This document shows, piece by piece, positions 20,150-29,283 of a DNA stretch of 64,000 bases (positions within the stretch are counted from its first letter, which is position 1; every line of letters begins with the position of its first letter). The DNA lies in the NCBI RefSeq assembly GCF_032118995.1, contig NC_092651.1, forward strand, positions 18,336,349 to 18,400,348. The letters run 5' to 3'. The position numbers were made by a program, and so were the translations under genes. The notes beneath the pieces are model-generated. The model was not told the origin of the DNA. It worked only from the letters and a program-made list of their open reading frames with translations, and did not search any database. The stretch is from Asterias amurensis. Taxonomy: Eukaryota; Echinodermata; Asteroidea; Forcipulatida; Asteriidae.

Positions 20150-20412
20150 GCCCCAATTTCAAAAAGATGTTAAGCAAAAATTCTGCTGAGCATATTTCTA
20201 TGCTACGTGAAAATGAGTCGAGTACCAGTCGCAGTAATAGTAACTGTATGGTATTCTGGCTGGTAACCTAATTTTGCTAAGCAAGCTTTTGTGCTTACAT
20301 GCTTTTTGAAGTTGAGCCCTGGTCACATGTATTTTCAGAGACTTATTTTGCTGAGCAGAGAATTGTTTAGCAATGTGTTTTGCTTCAGCAGCTCTGTGAA
20401 AGTGGGGCCTAG
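20150..20412. mobile_element. MITE family T8 copies, adjoining
   Basis: GGCCCCAATTTCAAAAAGATG on the left and GCAGCTCTGTGAAAGTGGGGC on the right, with an internal GGCTGGTAACCTAATTTTGC block. Looks like one full copy followed by a second right end. Confidence 0.6.
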
Positions 20413-20413
20413 C

Positions 20414-20626
20414 CATAGAGTTATATATAAGAACTAGAGGACGCACTGGCCTAGTTACGCTGTCGCATAGCGAGTATTTATCATACACAGACACCGACGT
20501 GTACTTCATATTCATTGCACGTACAATGTTTATCTTACAAAATGGCACATATGTCTCTTTGCGGTCCTGTAGCATTTGTGCACGCAGTATCACCAGTGCG
20601 CCCTCTAGTTCTTATATAACACTATG
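20414..20626. mobile_element. MITE with 33-bp inverted ends
   Basis: CATAGAGTTATATATAAGAA and its inner CTAGAGGACGCACTGG pair with CCAGTGCGCCCTCTAG and TTCTTATATAACACTATG. About 213 bp, just downstream of the SPCS3 stop codon. Confidence 0.75.
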
Positions 20627-20676
20627 GGCCCAGCTGATGTTTCCTAACAAGATTAAGATTGCATGTTATCTTTCCA

Positions 20677-23412
20677 TCATACTCTCTTCCTACTGTATTC
20701 ATCTGGGAATCCAAATACATGCTTGCCTTGGCCGCCGACCCTCGGCAGCATGCCGGCTCCTGGTACTACATTCCAATTCAGTGTCATCGTAATGTTGTCG
20801 TGCCCTCTGTAGAAAATAACCGATGAAAGAGAAAGAGAGTGTTTTAGAAAAATTTACCTCGAATCATCGGTCAGCTTTTTTTCTTCTTAAAAATAAAAAA
20901 AAAAAAAATAAACAGTTTTAGAGATGAACTAGTGGAAAAGTACATCACCAAGTACACTTCTAGAAAATCTAGAAACTAGATCACCAAGTACAAAACTAGA
21001 AAAGCTAGTTGAAACTAGATAACCTTGTAGAAAACTAGATAACATTTCCATTAAAAAGTTTCAAGTAGAGATATAGCGTATGAGAACTAAACCCTACAAA
21101 CTTACTTAAGGCCGTTGCCGTCGTCATAAAATGGGTATTTCAGGCTCATTTTCTTCAGGTCCAAGTTTGCCTTGCTGCCACGCTTGATGATCTTATCCCA
21201 TAAAACTACCTGATTTAATTTCTGAAACAAACAAAAAACAAGGAAGAAAAGAAGAGTTCAGGGAAAAACACTCACACAAAAATATAATACATAGATCTCT
21301 CTGAAAGATATTGTTCTAAACTTGTATTGGGTGACTTCCAGTTTTTTAACACGTTCTAAATCTACACCAGTGAAAACTGGGTCATGTGTTCCTCATAAAA
21401 TGAGGCTGGTGATTAAGTGCATTGGACTCAAATTATGGTTGCCGCAGGGCTGTATGCTTCGTTTTTGAAAAGGCAAGGGCACCAAGGCATTTTTTCTATG
21501 GCAAAGGGCACTCTACCAGGAAAATGTAAATTTCTAATGGAGCATTTCAAGGACACCAAGGCAATGACAAAGGGCAACGGAGGCAATCGCCTCCGTTGCC
21601 TCCGTGAAATATCAGGCCTGGTTGCCGAGTCATCAGGGTGTGGGTGCGAATCCCGGTCATGACACTTGTGTCATTGAACAGTACACATAATTGCTTCTGT
21701 TGGGGTATACGGGTTCCAGCGAGGGTAGTTGAGATGGTTTCTGTGCTTGATTTAGCTTGGGACACTATTTTGCCAGCACTTGTTGCATACTGCTATTGGA
21801 GCTGAAATTGTGTAAGGAATGAAATAAATGGCCCAGTGACCCAGTGCAATAAGGAGTGTCACTGAGTGATGGATTTGAGCGCTATATAAGAAGCCATTAT
21901 CATTATTATTACACAACACCAAGTATTTAGTTAGTATTTATTAACTTGTTATTTTAGTATATATTAATTTATTTATTAGTATTTATTAATTTTCACCTGC
22001 AAGTTGTACAATCACAGAAACATTAAGAATTCACTTCAACTCAAGATGTGACAAACACTTACATTGTGTTCCGTCTCATATTCTACCATCAGATAAATAA
22101 ATAGCTGCTTGGTGTTCCATGTGAACAGTGGGTCAAGGTCAGATGTCAGGTCAAAGGTTATGTGACCTCGGTCAGCTTTCTCGCCATGTGGGGTGTAGGT
22201 ATTCTTCCTGTTGGAAAAAAGAAGTTTCCTTAATCAATCAATCAATCACTCAAAAGGTTTTAATCAGGGCTTGACTGGACCAGAATTTATTTTACAAGAC
22301 CAGGATTGGACTTCATGAAATGGTAAAGACTAGTTTTATTTTGAAGTTACTGTTACCATCATAGAAATAGCCATAAGTTTTTCATAACTCCTAGTAGGCC
22401 TACTAGTCCTAAGTTAGGAATATCTCTGTGAAATTGACCCTAGAATCTTCATTAGAAAGATCTTTCCTTTCTACAGTTTAAGCAGTTTAAGCAGCCATCT
22501 TGGAATATGCCAATCAGCATGCATGACGTCGTCGGCCGGCCGAGCTGTGGGCAGTGTGTGGAGCGCGAATACAAATCAACGGCTGTTTTATGGGAATTAA
22601 GCTTCCAGGGTATTATTCGTGAACTACGTAGCGCGTGCGCGTAAAAAGTACCCAAGCTTAATTCACATATAACAGCCGTTGATTTGTATTCGCGCCCTCA
22701 CGGGCCCACAGCTCGGCAGGCCGATGATGTCATGCTGATTCGCATATTCCAAGATGGCTGCGCCGTGTACGAATCGAGGAAATTAGAGTCGGAGAAAGGT
22801 AGCAAAGTTATCATTAAAAATGTCTTTTTAAAATTTCATTTGTTTCACTTTTCAATATTTTCAATATACACAAAGCAAGCTAAGAGTTAGGTGAACACAT
22901 TCAGCCGGTTTATACTACAGGGTAGCTCGTAGGGGAGGTGCCAGAATTTTTTTTTCTTTGGTTATTTCTTAGCTGCATGAGGAAATGGTGTGGACGTGTG
23001 GCTAAGTATTCAGCTAGCCTTGGCCACAAGTGGGGCTAACTTTATCGCAACTACCCTGTTGGTGTTGCCAGCTTGGTGTATACATGTACATGGAGGTAGA
23101 ACCTCCATGGTGTATCCCCTTGTGGGAGTTTGCCGAGTTCCCTTAATGGGAAGATCATCTAACTAAACAAACAAACAAACAAACAATAAGCAGACCCACG
23201 GTAATGAGGCCTGACTAACTGAGTTTTAATGGAAAAAGGAAAAAGGTGTCAATATTGACCAACACTTACACCAGATGTTTTTCAGTTTCCATGTAAACTG
23301 GTGCGATATTGCTGTCAAAAGCTGTCGTCAGAAAACAGCCAAATGTTAGGGCTGCCATAACACTGAGCGTGAAGGCAAAAATAGTATTGGCTCTTGATAA
23401 AACATTGTTCAT
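20677..23412 (-). CDS. SPCS3: Signal peptidase complex subunit 3 (SPC22/23), complete
   Basis: Non-catalytic ER membrane subunit of the signal peptidase complex, needed to cleave signal peptides. Four minus-strand exons: 23412-23270 (ATG), 22207-22063, 21221-21106, 20806-20677 (stop TGA at 20679-20677). All introns are GT-AG and phases agree. The product is 177 residues; human SPCS3 has 180. Residues 1-10 read [10 protein letters not shown], followed by one hydrophobic membrane segment to about residue 30, then a lumenal domain with [36 protein letters not shown] and the conserved [13 protein letters not shown]. The start is the only ATG before the membrane segment and matches the family N terminus. 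Introns carry a SINE with a T4 insertion (21400-21915) and a large inverted repeat (22491-22761). Confidence 0.96.
21400..21915 (+). mobile_element. tRNA-derived SINE split by a T4 MITE
   Basis: Head part GTGATTAAGTGCATTGGACT (A-box side) lies before the insertion and GGGTGTGGGTGCGAATCCCG (B box) after it. A body with CCCAGTGACCCAGTGC follows, then the tail GCGCTATATAAGAAGCCATT with ATTATTATT. The minus-strand relative is at 24090-24715. Lies in intron 2 of SPCS3. Confidence 0.75.
21445..21620 (+). mobile_element. MITE family T4, full copy
   Basis: Begins CAGGGCTGTATGCTTCG and ends TATCAGGCCTG. Flanked by a 7-bp direct repeat GTTGCCG (21438-21444 and 21621-21627). Contains the perfect palindrome GGCAACGGAGGC/GCCTCCGTTGCC. 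CAGGG-type ends recall hAT elements, whose duplications are normally 8 bp, so superfamily stays open. Confidence 0.8.
22491..22761. repeat. Large inverted repeat, about 110 bp arms
   Basis: GCAGCCATCTTGGAATATG at the left pairs with CATATTCCAAGATGGCTGC at the right; inner ACAAATCAACGGCTGTT pairs with AACAGCCGTTGATTTGT. The spacer holds TACGTAGCGCGTGCGCG. GC-rich compared with its flanks. In SPCS3 intron 1; probably a foldback MITE. Confidence 0.75.
22985..23190 (+). mobile_element. Retroposon 3' end with AAAC tail
   Basis: A GC-richer body with AGGTAGAACCTCCATGGTGT and GAGTTTGCCGAGTTCCC ends in a pure (AAAC)n run at about 23164-23187, typical of SINE/LINE tails. In SPCS3 intron 1, 80 bp from exon 1. 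Confidence 0.5.
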
Positions 23413-24089
23413 TTTGGACGATTTTTTGGACAGGCTTTCAACCAGAAAATCGTGTTATTTATCTGCGGTATTGCACCCTTCTTACACTAGACCAATAGCA
23501 TGTAACTATTTGCGCTATATCGCGGGACCATTCTACCTGTAAAGACGATGTGGCTTTCAGCCATTGGTTGAGGGCGCTGTTCAAAATACATCGTTAGCAG
23601 CACACGAATAAAATCGTATACACAACCAAAAACTCAAATGAATGTTAAACAAATACTTATAAGTTGCTCAGCCTGTTGAAAGCCAATCAAATATATTTTT
23701 GGACAACTACATTTCATGTTTCTTTTAAGTTTTTGGCAGGTCAGCCGTTTGGAATAATTGCTAATTAACCTAGAAAACACCCCGAAAAAATAATATGCTT
23801 TTTCACAAACTGATTGGTGGCCGTGCACACCGCTTCATCTGTGCACGCCTCTTTCACATTTTGGGGCAGAAAACTTATATATTTGTTTGCATGAAACACT
23901 TTACTTCGAATGTTTCCCAAATAAAGCTGTGTACTTTTGAAATCTATTGTAGGCTTATAACATGTGATGCCGTGCTGCCCTTTAAACGCTATTTGAAAAA
24001 TTTGAGTGCGTTCCGATTCCTCCAATCCCCGCACGGGCCTGACGGCCGTAAAATACCATCAGAGTACGCCGTTTTTCATATTTGTAATA
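23413..24089. other. SPCS3 upstream region, no gene seen
   Basis: 5' flank of SPCS3 (minus strand). No clear TATA box was picked out. No coding exon recognised. Confidence 0.4.
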
Positions 24090-24715
24090 TTAAGTGGCTT
24101 CTTATAGCGCTCAACCGTCACTGATGACGCTCATGGCGCTCGTCCTGGTCACTGGGCCATTTTATTTAATTCCTAGCATCTCAGCTCCCTCTGGGCATTA
24201 GCTCCATGCTCTGGAGTATACAGCCCCGTGCTGCCAAGTGTGTGTAGTGCACTAGTATCCTTGCTCTATGATTAAATCAATCTAACCATAAATAGGGCCG
24301 ACTCTTTTAGTCCAAAAGAGTGAAAAATCACTCTCTGAAGAGCATGAGGGAACACTTTTTTTCGAGTGGTCTTCCACTCACTTTTAGATTGAAGTTCAAT
24401 TGCATGTTTTCACTCTGTCCTGGAGTGAAACCCCTCTAGCCATCCCTCTTTTTAAAGAGCCATATATAATATTGAGGGACAATTAACCCGAAATGTAAAG
24501 AGTGGTGTTTTTTACTCTCCTGACTTTACATTAGAGAGTACTCTATATACCCTGGATGAAGAGAAGCATAATGTGAGGCCTACAGTTAAGAGTCTTAGCC
24601 CAACAACACAGTCACTAGTGGTACGGTGCCATGACCGGGATTTGAACCCACACCCTCATGACAATAGCCATGGCCACTGCTTGAATTCGATTCTCTTAAC
24701 CACTCGTCACGACAC
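24090..24715 (-). mobile_element. tRNA-derived SINE, antisense, split by a T5 MITE
   Basis: Read on the minus strand: head GAGTGGTTAAGAGAATCG (A box) and GGGTGTGGGTTCAAATCCCG (B box), then body and a tail that on the plus strand reads AAGTGGCTTCTTATAGCGCT. The T5 element at 24303-24552 interrupts it. Confidence 0.7.
24303..24552 (+). mobile_element. MITE family T5 (AGAGTG repeats)
   Basis: Many inverted copies of CACTCTTTT/AAAAGAGTG, including AAAAGAGTGAAAAATCACTC and GGAGTGAAACCCCTCTAGCC. A reverse-oriented relative lies at 41998-42222 and a fragment at 32096-32167. Confidence 0.7.
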
Positions 24716-25857
24716 CCCATGGTATAGACCTATATAGATCTTTGTCGCTGTGTTACACATTTTAATTTGGTATAGGCGTTATCGGCTGGTATCCACACAA
24801 AGTAGTCCTAATCCACACCCTGTGAATTTGTATGCCGCTACCAGCGACGAGGACTCAACTGGAAGTGTAACATATAAAGGGCCTATAGCTATTACCGTTA
24901 TAAATAATGTGCAAGTACTAATTACGAATCATATAACAAAAAATAATGAAACTTACAAACAACGATTATAGGAACCGCATCAAATGTTTAGGCCTAAAGG
25001 CCTTGCCTAGATGAGAAAGAAAGTGGTAAAAACGCAAATTTCCCTATTTCGGAAAAAAAAATTAAAAAAAATAATTTCGATCGTCTTGTAATTTCAGTCG
25101 AATCTGAAATAATGCATCGCTATTTATTAAGGAATAGGGCCACACCATTTAACCTTCGAGAAGGACTCTGCATGTAGGGAACTGCTTGTCAATAACCGTC
25201 ATGTTTGCATTATAGGCACAATTAATTTGGTTTGAGTTTGAGAGCAACTTGCAACAGCTTATTTTCTCGAAATACTACGACTTTAAACACTAAACCGTCC
25301 ATGCTGGTGTCCTGGTTTCATTGATAATAGAGAATCGATCAAGTCTAGAGGTCCGTGGTATCACCATTGAACTCACCAGCCTTGGACGTCATGTTGACAT
25401 TCACCATGGGTGTTTTCTTTTAATCAAGCCAATAAAAAGTATAATGTTTGTGTGCGAGAGGTTCTGATGCTGAAAATACTTCCCAAAAGCAACAATTACA
25501 TATTAAAAAAGCTAAAGGAAAATAAATAATAAAATAAAAAAGGAGCTTAGGCCTTCAACAAAGCATATTAAATTTATAATAATATTGACAGAACCGATCC
25601 CCCCCCCCCTAACCTCCCATGCTGTCTCACATTTTGATCATACAACCTTTCCATATTGGATTTGAAACAAATAATTATTGTAATAGCGAAGCTGCAACTT
25701 TAATATTTCCATAATATAATTATAGGCCTACAACATAATTATAATTTCAGACTCGTATAGGCCTACATTCTCATTATCAGAGGTATATTATCAATTATTA
25801 AATTAAATTACCTAGATGTTTTTTCTATTTTTTTGACAGAATAGACCTATAGGTTAA
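24716..25857. other. Intergenic, no gene seen
   Basis: AT-rich with A- and C-runs. The block CTTCGAGAAGGACTCTG...TTGCAACAGCTTATT near 25155-25265 resembles 40060-40165, so a dispersed repeat is likely there. Confidence 0.4.
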
Positions 25858-26240
25858 AGGAACACGTTGCCTTGGATCGGACGAGTTGGTCTATTAAAAG
25901 CGTTTGAAACCGTTTGTTATGAAATGCATATGGTTAGAAAGATGTTTTAAAAGTAGAATATAATGATCCACACAAGTATCACTCGAAACTGCACGGTTTT
26001 CCTTTTACGTCGCGAACTATCACGGTCGGCCATTTATGGGAGTCAAAATTTTGACTCCCATAAATGGCCGACCGTGTTAGTCGACAGGGTAAAAAGAAAA
26101 CCACACAATTTCGAGGCGTATTCGTGTAGATCATTGTATTCTACTTTTACAATATCTTTCTAACCATATACATTTTACAACAAACGGTTACAGAACGATT
26201 TTCAAAGACCAACTCAACCGATCCAAGGCAACGTGTTCCT
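25858..26240. mobile_element. MITE family T2, full, near-perfect foldback
   Basis: AGGAACACGTTGCCTTGGAT pairs with ATCCAAGGCAACGTGTTCCT; TTAA lies on both sides (25854-25857, 26241-26244). The centre is a 56-bp palindrome around GACTCCCATAAATGGCCGAC. Other copies at 27881-28176 and 62263-62632. Confidence 0.9.
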
Positions 26241-26256
26241 TTAAGTGCATATTTAA

Positions 26257-26639
26257 AGGCACTGGACACCTTTGGTCAAAGAAAAGTATTCTCACTCATG
26301 TATCTCAGCATAATGCATAAAATAACAAACCTTTAAACATTAAATTGGGCTCTTTGGTCGTCAAAGTTGCGATAAAATAACGGAATGAAACCACCCTTGT
26401 TGCAAACAAAATACGTGTGTGCTTTTAAATGCCTAAAAATGAAAGGCTTCAGGCCGGAACTTGTCTCGTATTATTTGAGTGAGAAAATGGTACATCTTTC
26501 TCAAAAACTATGTAACTTCAGAGGGAGCCGTTTCTCACAATGTTTTATACTATCAATAGCTCTCCATTGCTTGATACCAAGTAAGTTTAACTTATATTAC
26601 AATATTATTTTGAGTAATTATCAAAATTGTCCAGTGCCT
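26257..26639 (-). mobile_element. MITE family T1
   Basis: AGGCACTGGACACCTTTGG after TTAA (26253-26256) and TTGTCCAGTGCCT before TTAA (26640-26643). Reverse orientation relative to 16387. Separated by only 16 bp from the T2 element. Confidence 0.85.
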
Positions 26640-27119
26640 TTAATGGTTTCGCTGTGAGAGAATCAATAAATTGAAGTGAAGTGGAAGATACTCATGAAAG
26701 TAATACCAATTCCTTGGACGCCATTGTTATTTTTGTTGACACGATCACGCTCAAGAGATAGGCATACTCCGTGTTTTTCCATTAAGCGGTAGTGTAAAAA
26801 TAATATTTATATATAAAAAAAAACTCAACATGAGAAATTCCCAATCACGAATAATCTTAGTAACAATCGAAACATAACAGGTAGTTATGTTAGTAGTTAC
26901 TAATGGAAAGTCTGTAACTTTACTAGTTGTAACCTCGCTGTACAAAAAAACAGTCATTAAATTGTGAATACTCCAATATTTCTTAGTGGATTCTGACAGA
27001 GGAATACGTGTTTGTATTAAGTCATTTTCATGTCTTTGTTTTTTGTGATGATCTTTTTATTACAAAAGTTGGGTCAACGGTCACGATAGAAAATTAAAGG
27101 TCACGATGACCTACTTTAA

Positions 27120-27473
27120 AGCCATTATACACTTTCGGAACAGAACAAACAATAAAAGTTCACAGATTTACAAATAACTTACAGGGTTTACAGAAGGTAA
27201 TGGTGAAAGACTTCCCTTGAAATATTATTCCATAAAATGCTTTACTTTTTGAGAAAACGTTAATTACGGACAACGAGAATTACGGAATAGAGTAAACACA
27301 TGTCATGACACGGCGAAACGTGCGGAAACAAGGGTGGGTTTCCCCGTTATTTTCTCCCGACTCCGATGACAAATTGAGCCTAAATTTTCACAGGTTTGTT
27401 ATTTTATATATAAGTTGTGATACACGAAGTGTGGGCCTTTGGACAAAACGTTCACCGAAAGTGTCCAATGGCT
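27120..27473 (+). mobile_element. MITE family T3, uninterrupted copy
   Basis: AGCCATTATACACTTTCGG and CCGAAAGTGTCCAATGGCT are inverted ends with TTAA on both sides (27116-27119, 27474-27477). Serves as the empty-site reference for the interrupted copy at 29407-30726. Confidence 0.85.
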
Positions 27474-27880
27474 TTAAAAATATATATATATAAATTGACA
27501 AAAGACTTGATTTGAGCATGCAACTCTCATGATTTTAATACCAAACTTGCATAATTATTTGATGGCAATTAACACGGTTATGACATTTTACCAAAAGGGT
27601 GGTATTTGATGTTTGTGGCTTTCTGCCCTGACCACATGGTTATAGGAAACTGAGCACTTTGAGACGCCAAAGGAGTTAGTCTTGATTGGTGACACTGTTT
27701 GTGTATTACTATTAGGCATCGGTAGACTGGGCGCTATACATCGTCAGTTTTGGGATGCTGACTTGGAAGGACTGTGCAAGTCTGCACATCTGGATCGAAA
27801 CAGTTTGGATATTGTTTGTTTTTGTGATACAGATATCTCTTCACCAGTAATTCGTGTGCCGTATATCGGCAAGAAGTTAA

Positions 27881-28176
27881 AGGAACACGTTGCCTTGGAT
27901 CGGACGAGTTGGTCTATAAAAAAAAGCGTTTGAAACCGCTTGTTATGAAATGTATATGGTTGGAAAGATGTTTTAAAAGTAGAACTTTTTGACTCCCATA
28001 AATGGCCGACCGTGTTAGTCGACGAGGTAAAACGAAAACCACGCAATTTTGAGGCATGTTTGTGTGGATCATTGTATTCTACTTTTACACATCTTTCTAA
28101 CCATATCAATTTGATAACAAACGGTTACAAACGCTTTTCAAAGACCAACTCGACCGATCCAAGGCAACGTGTTCCT
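27881..28176. mobile_element. MITE family T2, shorter copy
   Basis: Same ends as 25858, TTAA on both sides (27877-27880, 28177-28180). It lacks much of the left inner arm: one GACTCCCATAAATGGCCGAC block instead of two facing ones. Confidence 0.9.
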
Positions 28177-28483
28177 TTAACAAAAAGAACGTGGTGCCAC
28201 CCAAGACTACAATAGGGTGTGATAAAGCGCTACTATAAGAGCCAATTATTGTTTATTAAATAAAAAATAAAAAATAAATTGATCAGTTCCACCGGCCGTA
28301 GGCCTAACTGTGGCGTGTTGTTGTTGTAGCAACGTTTCTTGTATTGAGTGTATCTCCGTTCCTTCAAGGACGCCGGTGCAGCAAATTATATTACTTCAAG
28401 TGGTATCTTGGTCAATTATTTAAAAGGCAAATATCTCAAATTGGTACGTTTGAAAGAAGCCGCGTGTACGGTTACTTTGTATC

Positions 28484-28560
28484 CGACACGTCACACTTTT
28501 GTCGTCCAATCAAATTGAGGCTTTCGTACAAAACGGTATAATTGCAACTGTGTATAATTT
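28484..28560 (+). promoter_or_regulatory. FREP upstream control module, copy 1
   Basis: ACACGTCAC, CCAATCAAAT, GAGGCTTTCGTACAA and GTGTATAATT occur in the same order and spacing as at 41288 and 50118. The elements read as a CRE-like half site, a CCAAT box and a TATA-like box. A T1 MITE (28630-28996) separates it from copy 2. Confidence 0.5.
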
Positions 28561-28629
28561 CATATTATGCAGAAGCTATAGTTGAACTTACATGCATGAT
28601 TTCGGCATATGGACTTATGATGGGTTTAA

Positions 28630-28996
28630 GGCAGTGGACACTATTGGTAATTACTCGAAATAATTGTTAGCATAAAAACACACTTGGTAACGAGCATTGG
28701 CGAGCTGTTGATAGTATATATAAAACATTGTGAGAAACGGCTCCCTCTGAAGTATTATAGGCGTAGTTTTTGAGAACATTTTTTAAAATCTCACTCACAA
28801 AAAACCTTTAGCTGAATTCTTTTATTTGGGCATCTGAAAGCACAAAGGGCAACGAGGATGTTTTCATTCTTATTCTCTCGCAAATTCGATGATAAAAAAA
28901 TTAGCCCAAATTTTCACTGGTTTGTTATTTTAGCATGTCGGGATACACCAAGTGAAAATACTGGTCTTTGACAATTACCAAAGGTGTCCGGTGCCT
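28630..28996 (+). mobile_element. MITE family T1
   Basis: GGCAGTGGACACTATTGG after TTAA (28626-28629) and GTGTCCGGTGCCT before TTAA (28997-29000). Inserted between two FREP-A upstream control modules. Confidence 0.85.
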
Positions 28997-29008
28997 TTAA
29001 TGTGGGCA

Positions 29009-29080
29009 CGTGTACGTCACTGTGGACAACCAATCGAACTGAAGCTTCGGTTCACCGATATTACAACTGCGTACTTATAT
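29009..29080 (+). promoter_or_regulatory. FREP upstream control module, copy 2 (proximal to FREP-A)
   Basis: TACGTCACTG, ACCAATCGAACTGAAGCTTC and ATTACAACTGCGTACTTATA follow the order seen at 41288. About 200 bp before the FREP-A start codon, so the likelier active copy for this gene. Confidence 0.55.
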
Positions 29081-29283
29081 TAACTCGATAATTTACACCT
29101 TTGGGTCTATCTCTCTAATTCAACTCACTCGCAATTTCGGTATCTCGGCTTCTGTGTCTAGTTTAGACTGCCTAGTTTATGTCATCTCACCCGATCACCA
29201 TTTGTTATTCTCGTGTGATGGAGATTATAGTTGTCTAATTGGGATTGATCAACAATTGTTGCCTTTATCGGTTTCGGTGAAAC

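Noticed and set aside
20198-20593. 131-codon minus-strand frame
   Set aside because: Runs across the boundary of a T8 MITE and the 20414-20626 MITE; no domain.
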